Assembly (NCBI GenBank): GCA_963682175.1
Contig: OY821774.1
Coordinates: 44,654,201-44,718,200, forward strand
Direction: 5' to 3'
DNA length: 64,000 nt
Source: Triglochin maritima
Lineage: Eukaryota > Streptophyta > Magnoliopsida > Alismatales > Juncaginaceae
Shown: one piece after another, positions 59,190 to 64,000 of the stretch
Layout of the letters: the number at the start of each line of letters is the position of its first letter
How positions within the stretch are numbered: position 1 is the first letter of the stretch
Translations under genes and position numbers: made by a program
Notes under the pieces: generated by a model
The model's input: the letters and a program-made list of their open reading frames with translations, nothing else
What the model was told of the DNA's origin: nothing
Database searches by the model: none

Positions 59190-59585
59190 CACAAAAAAAA
59201 TCTTAAAAAATATAAATAATAAAAAATAAATTTTCATAAAAAATATTTTAAAAAATAATTTAAAATAATTATTAACATTTTTTGACATATTAAAATATTA
59301 AAAAAATCAGCAACCAATGGGGGGCACGTGTCCCCCACCCACTCCATCCACCCGGGCAGTGGATGTGGCAGTAAAAACACCCAAAATTTGCTTATGTGTC
59401 AGGCGATTGGTTAATCCACACGACTGATAAGGGTGGCCTACCCAGGTCGCGATCCCTGGGTAGGGGGGAGGGGCCACGTGCGCCAGCCCCCATTGGTACC
59501 TAGTTTTTTTTGTTTTTTTTAATCTATTTTTTAAAATATTTTTTATTATTTTTTATTTTTTTCAGAAATGATGCGTAGGAAATTC
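59190..59585. repeat. Large imperfect fold-back element with GC-rich core
   Basis: An A-rich left arm (59190-59310) and T-rich right arm (59500-59570) are reverse complements in character and partly in sequence. Just inside them are CAACCAATGGGGGGCACGTG and, inverted, CACGTGCGCCAGCCCCCATTGG. This is a miniature fold-back or Mutator-like layout. Target-site duplication is not clear. Confidence 0.5.
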
Positions 59586-59589
59586 AATG

Positions 59590-61453
59590 TTTTGGATAGT
59601 TTGATTGTGATAGTGTAAAATTTTTGTGTTATGTTAGATTTGTGGTTGTGCTGACGTGACAGATAGAAAAAAATTGTATTTTATTGGATTTGTGGTTGGC
59701 GTGAGTTTTGTTGGATTTGTAGTTGGGGCGGTGGGTTTCTGATCCGAGGTGGAAGATTTTTCATTCAACTTTTGTTTTCAAGCTAAGCTGGAATCGAGTT
59801 GAGTTTCAAGATCGAGTTGACAACTCTAATCGACTACGTTTTGCATCAAAAGGTCTAGTGGAAATGACTTTTCTAATTTACAGGAATAACAGGTTGCATA
59901 CATTTTTCTCACACTGACCTCCTCAGGTGGACACTCTTTTCTAGCGTTGGTACAAAAAAAATCCCGATATTAATGTTAATGGCTATCTTTATCTATAACA
60001 TAGATTTACTTAAGTTTCCAAACACAAATACAAGCTACATTATTCTATTGAAACAAAAGGAAGTTTAGATCTTTCTAAGCAAGAAATTATAAGATCACAT
60101 AGACCATCCAAACACTCCATTCCTTACAACTCAAATAGTGAACTCATATGCATTTCATTAGTTTTCAAAATCAAAATGGGTTTTCCCTTTATTCCACCCA
60201 ATCTTAGCATCAAGGAATCAATGCCTCCATTTATCACCAATCACTTGCTCCCACCACTCAATCCAAGATGACCTTTCAATATTTTCATATTTCTCACTCT
60301 CATAATAAAGATAACATCACGGTCATGAATTAACTATTTGTAGCAGTATGACTATCATGGTAGGAAAATTCTGCGTTTGAATAGCATCACGAGTAAAAGA
60401 AAATAAATAAAAGAAAGTTGAGTTTCTCTATTTTGGATAGTAACTTAATATCAGAGTAGATTAGACAGATTGAGTGTTCTTGACCTGAACTTCACCCAAA
60501 GAAACAACACTGTCCAGAACGATAATCCAAAATTGCCTCAATTCAGGGGTTAGACTGGAATTTATTAATAAGTGGGTTCTTTTGGGTTGTATCTTGTGAA
60601 AGAAACAATATATAGGGTCTCAGAGAACCAGTTACATCTTTTGATTTGCTCCTTAATAATTGCTTTGATCTCCTAAAACATTGGACATGTAACCCAGCTC
60701 ACTTTTACTTTGTTTGGATATTATCAATCTTTATTTTGAAGGACTCTCTCTGACTGAACCATAAACCTTTCGTACACTAATGTTTTTTTTGGTCCGGATG
60801 GTTCATGGGCGCCAGTTGCGCCACTCCTTTTATCTTATTAATTAAATTACCTGTTTTTCAAAATAAACTTAATATGAGAGAGAATGGAAGAGAAAAATGT
60901 ATATTCATATCTTTCTGTCCATAATTCTAGAGAAATTGAGTTGAAAATGGTTGTTGTAGTTTTAAGACTAAATTATCTCTATTATTTCTAAATAAAACAA
61001 TAACACGCAAAAAATGATACTTTAGACGATTTACAATGATCCTTTTAATTTCTGTCATGTTTGTCCAAGCAAAACAAAACGGGAGAAAAGAAGAGAAATA
61101 TTTCGTTTCTCTTCTTTTCTCTCGGGTATTCATATCGAACCACACCATTAGAAAAACCCTTCCCAGAAATAAATGGCCAATTGACTTTGAACAAGGTAGC
61201 TAATATGGTTACGTGGTGGTAACTTTAATTAAAAGATGCGAATTCGAATCCTATAGCGACATGCAACTGTGACTTCAACACTTCTACATAGTTTGTGTTT
61301 TCTTCGTTAATATAATACTAATACTTAGAAAAATAATAACACACATATACACAATTTAAAACTCTAATAGTAGCCCAAACTCCACCCCATAAATTAAATC
61401 CACAATCAAACCTCCCCGCAACCAAACTCATAATTCCTCTCCCTCCCAATCCC
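59590..61453. other. Intergenic; upstream region of the ZIP gene
   Basis: Short direct repeats built on GTTAGATTTGTGGTTG and TTGGATTTGTGGTTGG lie at 59631-59700. No gene is recognised. The last few hundred bases are the presumed ZIP promoter; ATAGCGACAT at 61253-61262 matches the zinc-deficiency response element consensus RTGTCGACAY at 8 of 10 positions. Confidence 0.4.
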
Positions 61454-62274
61454 ATGACAACAATGAGGAAGCCACAATGCTACCGTCTCCTTCTCGTCCT
61501 CTCTTTCTTCTCCTTCTCTCTCCCTTCTTCCGTGGCGTGGTCTAACTGCACCGCGGATGTCGATGTCTACGACAAACACGTAGCTCTCAAGCTCAAAATC
61601 ATTGCCATCACCTCCATTCTAGCGGCCGGGGCAGTTGGGGTCCTCATCCCGATCCTCGGTCGCTGGGTCGATGCGCTTCGGCCGGAGAAAAACATATTTT
61701 TCATAATCAAAGCCTTCGCGGCCGGAGTCATAATATCGACCGGGCTAGTCCACATTCTCCCCGACGCCTTCGAGAACCTCACCTCCCCATGCTTGGAGGA
61801 GGACCCTTGGCACAAGTTCCCGTTCGCTGGGTTTGTTGCGATGGTGTCGGCTTTGGGCACCCTCATGGTGGACACCATGGCCACAAGTTACTACGAGAGG
61901 TCGATGTTACGGAAGATGAAGCCGATCGAGGTGGAGGAGGAGAGTGGTGGACGTGTGCATGTTCACACCCATGCGAGCCATGGCCACGCCCATGGCTCGG
62001 CGGTTGTCGTGCCGGAGGAGGAGAGGAACCAGAAGGAGCTCGTCCGGCACCGTGTTGTTTCTCAGGTAAAACAAATTAAATCCGACAAAAACTATTTTCG
62101 TACACAAAATTCTTCCTCGTAGTCGTGGTAATAATAAAAAGGTAATTAGTTTTTTGGCCAAGTTCAAGTTGTTGAAATCACCTTTCACATGCATTTCACA
62201 TGCATTTTGATAGGTTTCATCAACCTTTCCATCTCAGAGCATGATTTGATGAGTCATGTGCTCACTAGAGCTTG

Positions 62275-62317
<43 letters not shown>

Positions 62318-62490
62318 AATTTAGTTTAAACTCCTTACAATCTCACCATTGGATCTTATTTACAGTTAAATATCACCATTCATTAGTAAAACCGTTTTTT
62401 TCTTCATCTACCTTACAATTTAAAATGAGTGATGGATATTGTGGGGGTTTAATTTAGAAAAATTAAGCTCTGGGCTCACTAGAGAATTCT

Positions 62491-62571
<81 letters not shown>

Positions 62572-63978
62572 CTTAATTGTAAGTTTATTTCTTGAACAAC
62601 GACTATTTTCACGTGTTAAATACTTGAATTTGGCCGATGCTTTATCTCTTCAAAACCTAAATACTCAAGTGAATGCAGTTAACTCGGTATATTAATTGTT
62701 ATAAAAATGATAATACAGAACAAAATAACAAATATTAACTCCTCATAATTAAAGGACCATGCATGCTACTATATATGCTACTATAATGAACCAACTAATT
62801 TAACACCTAATTAATTCGGTAAAGGTCTATTAGAAATCCAATTACGTACAGAGGTTGGTTGGAGCTCCCATGAGGGTTACAATTGGATATATATGATCTG
62901 CTTGATTACCATTTAGTCTAAATTATTTGATGGATTGTGTAGGTTTTGGAGATGGGAATTGTGGTGCATTCTGTGATAATAGGCATATCTCTAGGGACTT
63001 CTGAGAGCCCTAACACAATAAGTCCTTTGGTGGCTGCCTTGAGTTTCCATCAATTCTTTGAGGGTATGGGTCTTGGTGGCTGCATAGTTCAGGTATATAT
63101 TCCATTTCACCTTTTATTTTCATACTCAAAAGTTATAGATTTTAACAACAACTATTTGTTATGATGTCTTTAACTACGTTCATCATTTTTTAATAATTGT
63201 AGATCATCACCGCAGAAGAACTCAACATTGTGATGACTTTGCGTTTTGATTACGTTAGTGCATGAAATATTCTTTATGAACACAGTTATGAAACCGTCTA
63301 CATCTTACTTTTAATCCATATCCATCACCATCAAAATGGACAATAGGTTGGCAGAAGATAAATAGATTCTGATACACCAATAAAAACAAAAAATAAATAA
63401 ATAAAGGCATAAACGATAAGAGTGTGATTTTTTAATTAAGATATTATAAATTAAAATCCTAGATCGACTGACGAGTTATTAATGGTTCAAAAGTTTCATG
63501 ATATGACTTAGATGTTTGCGTTTGATGCCCCCATAACTTTTTAAATAATGTATCTGCTTCAAACTTAAACACTAGAAATCCATTTTTTGGTTGGTAGTAT
63601 AATACTACAATTTCAAGGACTAATATCACTTAACAAAAAATATAAAACTCGTTAATCTTTATGTCTCTTCAGGCCAGATTCAAGGCAAGAGCAATGGTGA
63701 TTATGGCCATCTTCTTCTCCCTGACTACTCCAATGGGTATTGCTGTCGGAATCGGGATGTCGTCTTTCTACAACCCGAATAGCCCCACCTCACTTATCGT
63801 GGAGGGCATATTTAACGCGGCGTCTGCCGGGATCCTTATCTATATGGCCCTTGTCGATCTTCTTGCGGCCGACTTCATGAGTCCCAAGATGCAAAGTAGT
63901 GGAAGACTCCAATTAGGAGCCAATATCGCTCTCCTTCTTGGAGCAGGATTTATGTCCCTCGTAGCTAAGTGGTCGTGA
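61454..63978 (+). CDS. ZIP-family zinc/iron transporter, 3 exons, 355 aa
   Basis: Moves divalent metals (Zn2+, Fe2+ or similar) into the cytoplasm across the plasma or another membrane. Exons are 61454-62065, 62943-63092 and 63673-63978, all with phase 0 GT-AG introns. Residues 1-29 are a signal peptide. Membrane segments lie at about 46-69, 81-106 and 124-144. They are followed by a long cytosolic loop with a His-rich metal-binding stretch ([13 protein letters not shown], 169-181). The ZIP signature helices [10 protein letters not shown] (213-222) and HQFFEG (240-245) carry the pore His/Glu metal ligands. Three more helices lie in exon 3, ending LVAKWS. The length and eight-helix layout are normal for the plant IRT/ZIP group. 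An in-frame ATG three codons in could be an alternative start. Intron 1 contains two long AT microsatellites. Metal specificity cannot be read from the sequence. Confidence 0.93.
62274..62570. repeat. Two AT microsatellites in ZIP intron 1
   Basis: Pure AT repeats lie at about 62276-62314 and 62493-62570. They are separated by about 180 bp that begins GAGCTTGAT and ends ATTAAGCTC, a short inverted repeat suggesting a small inserted element. Both lie within the intron and do not touch the splice sites. Confidence 0.75.
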
Positions 63979-64000
63979 TCTAGTGATTAATTCATTTGTT

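Noticed and set aside
1..64000. tRNA, rRNA and known small RNA genes
   Set aside because: I looked for tRNA-like arm patterns and only found the Met-tRNA-complementary primer-binding sites of Copia elements; no RNA gene could be supported by eye.

Overview
The window is nuclear DNA of a eudicot plant. The evidence is AT-rich intergenic DNA, GT-AG spliced genes with short exons, plant Copia and Ty3/Gypsy LTR retrotransposons, hAT and CACTA DNA transposons, small secreted defensin-like peptides, a purine-catabolism enzyme and a ZIP metal transporter. I cannot name the species.

Layout. 0.6-13 kb and 22-23.4 kb hold a family of defensin-like (DEFL) genes: one 3-exon gene (621-1521, +), three minus-strand 4-exon relatives (4453-5312 broken, 10908-12463 probably functional, 22228-23425 rearranged) and two decayed fragments (near 2.6 and 6.7 kb). 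A further paralogue lies at 37323-37877 (+). An unrelated eight-cysteine DEFL gene lies at 31486-32538 (-), and a broken classical plant defensin at about 38.8-39.1 kb. The 3.7-5.5 kb and 10.2-12.7 kb blocks are copies of one another, so the cluster grew by segmental duplication.

Transposons separate and interrupt these genes. Two related solo LTRs lie nested in opposite orientation (6856-10186). A complete young Copia element occupies 13393-19144. Two hAT miniature elements are nested at 20241-21071. A 5'-truncated Gypsy element (23900-29147) is capped by a CACTA miniature element (29151-29589). Copia remnants (33.4-34.6 kb and 43-44.45 kb), a hAT element (34778-35668) and two more solo LTRs (47394-49492 and 56574-58485) follow. 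All five LTRs of the Gypsy family carry dense arrays of the 10-bp palindrome CGGTCGACCG and its variants, the most distinctive pattern in the window. A second unusual block is a CpG-dense, ACGTGTC-rich repeat at about 40.1-41.1 kb.

The right third carries two conventional genes: a 12-exon allantoate deiminase (46705-53771), with a 2.1-kb solo LTR inside its first intron and one GC-AG intron, and a 3-exon ZIP-family zinc/iron transporter (61454-63978), complete up to its stop 22 bp from the window edge. The DEFL peptides are secreted. Allantoate deiminase recycles purine nitrogen in the ER, and ZIP proteins import divalent metals. No joint pathway among these genes is evident.
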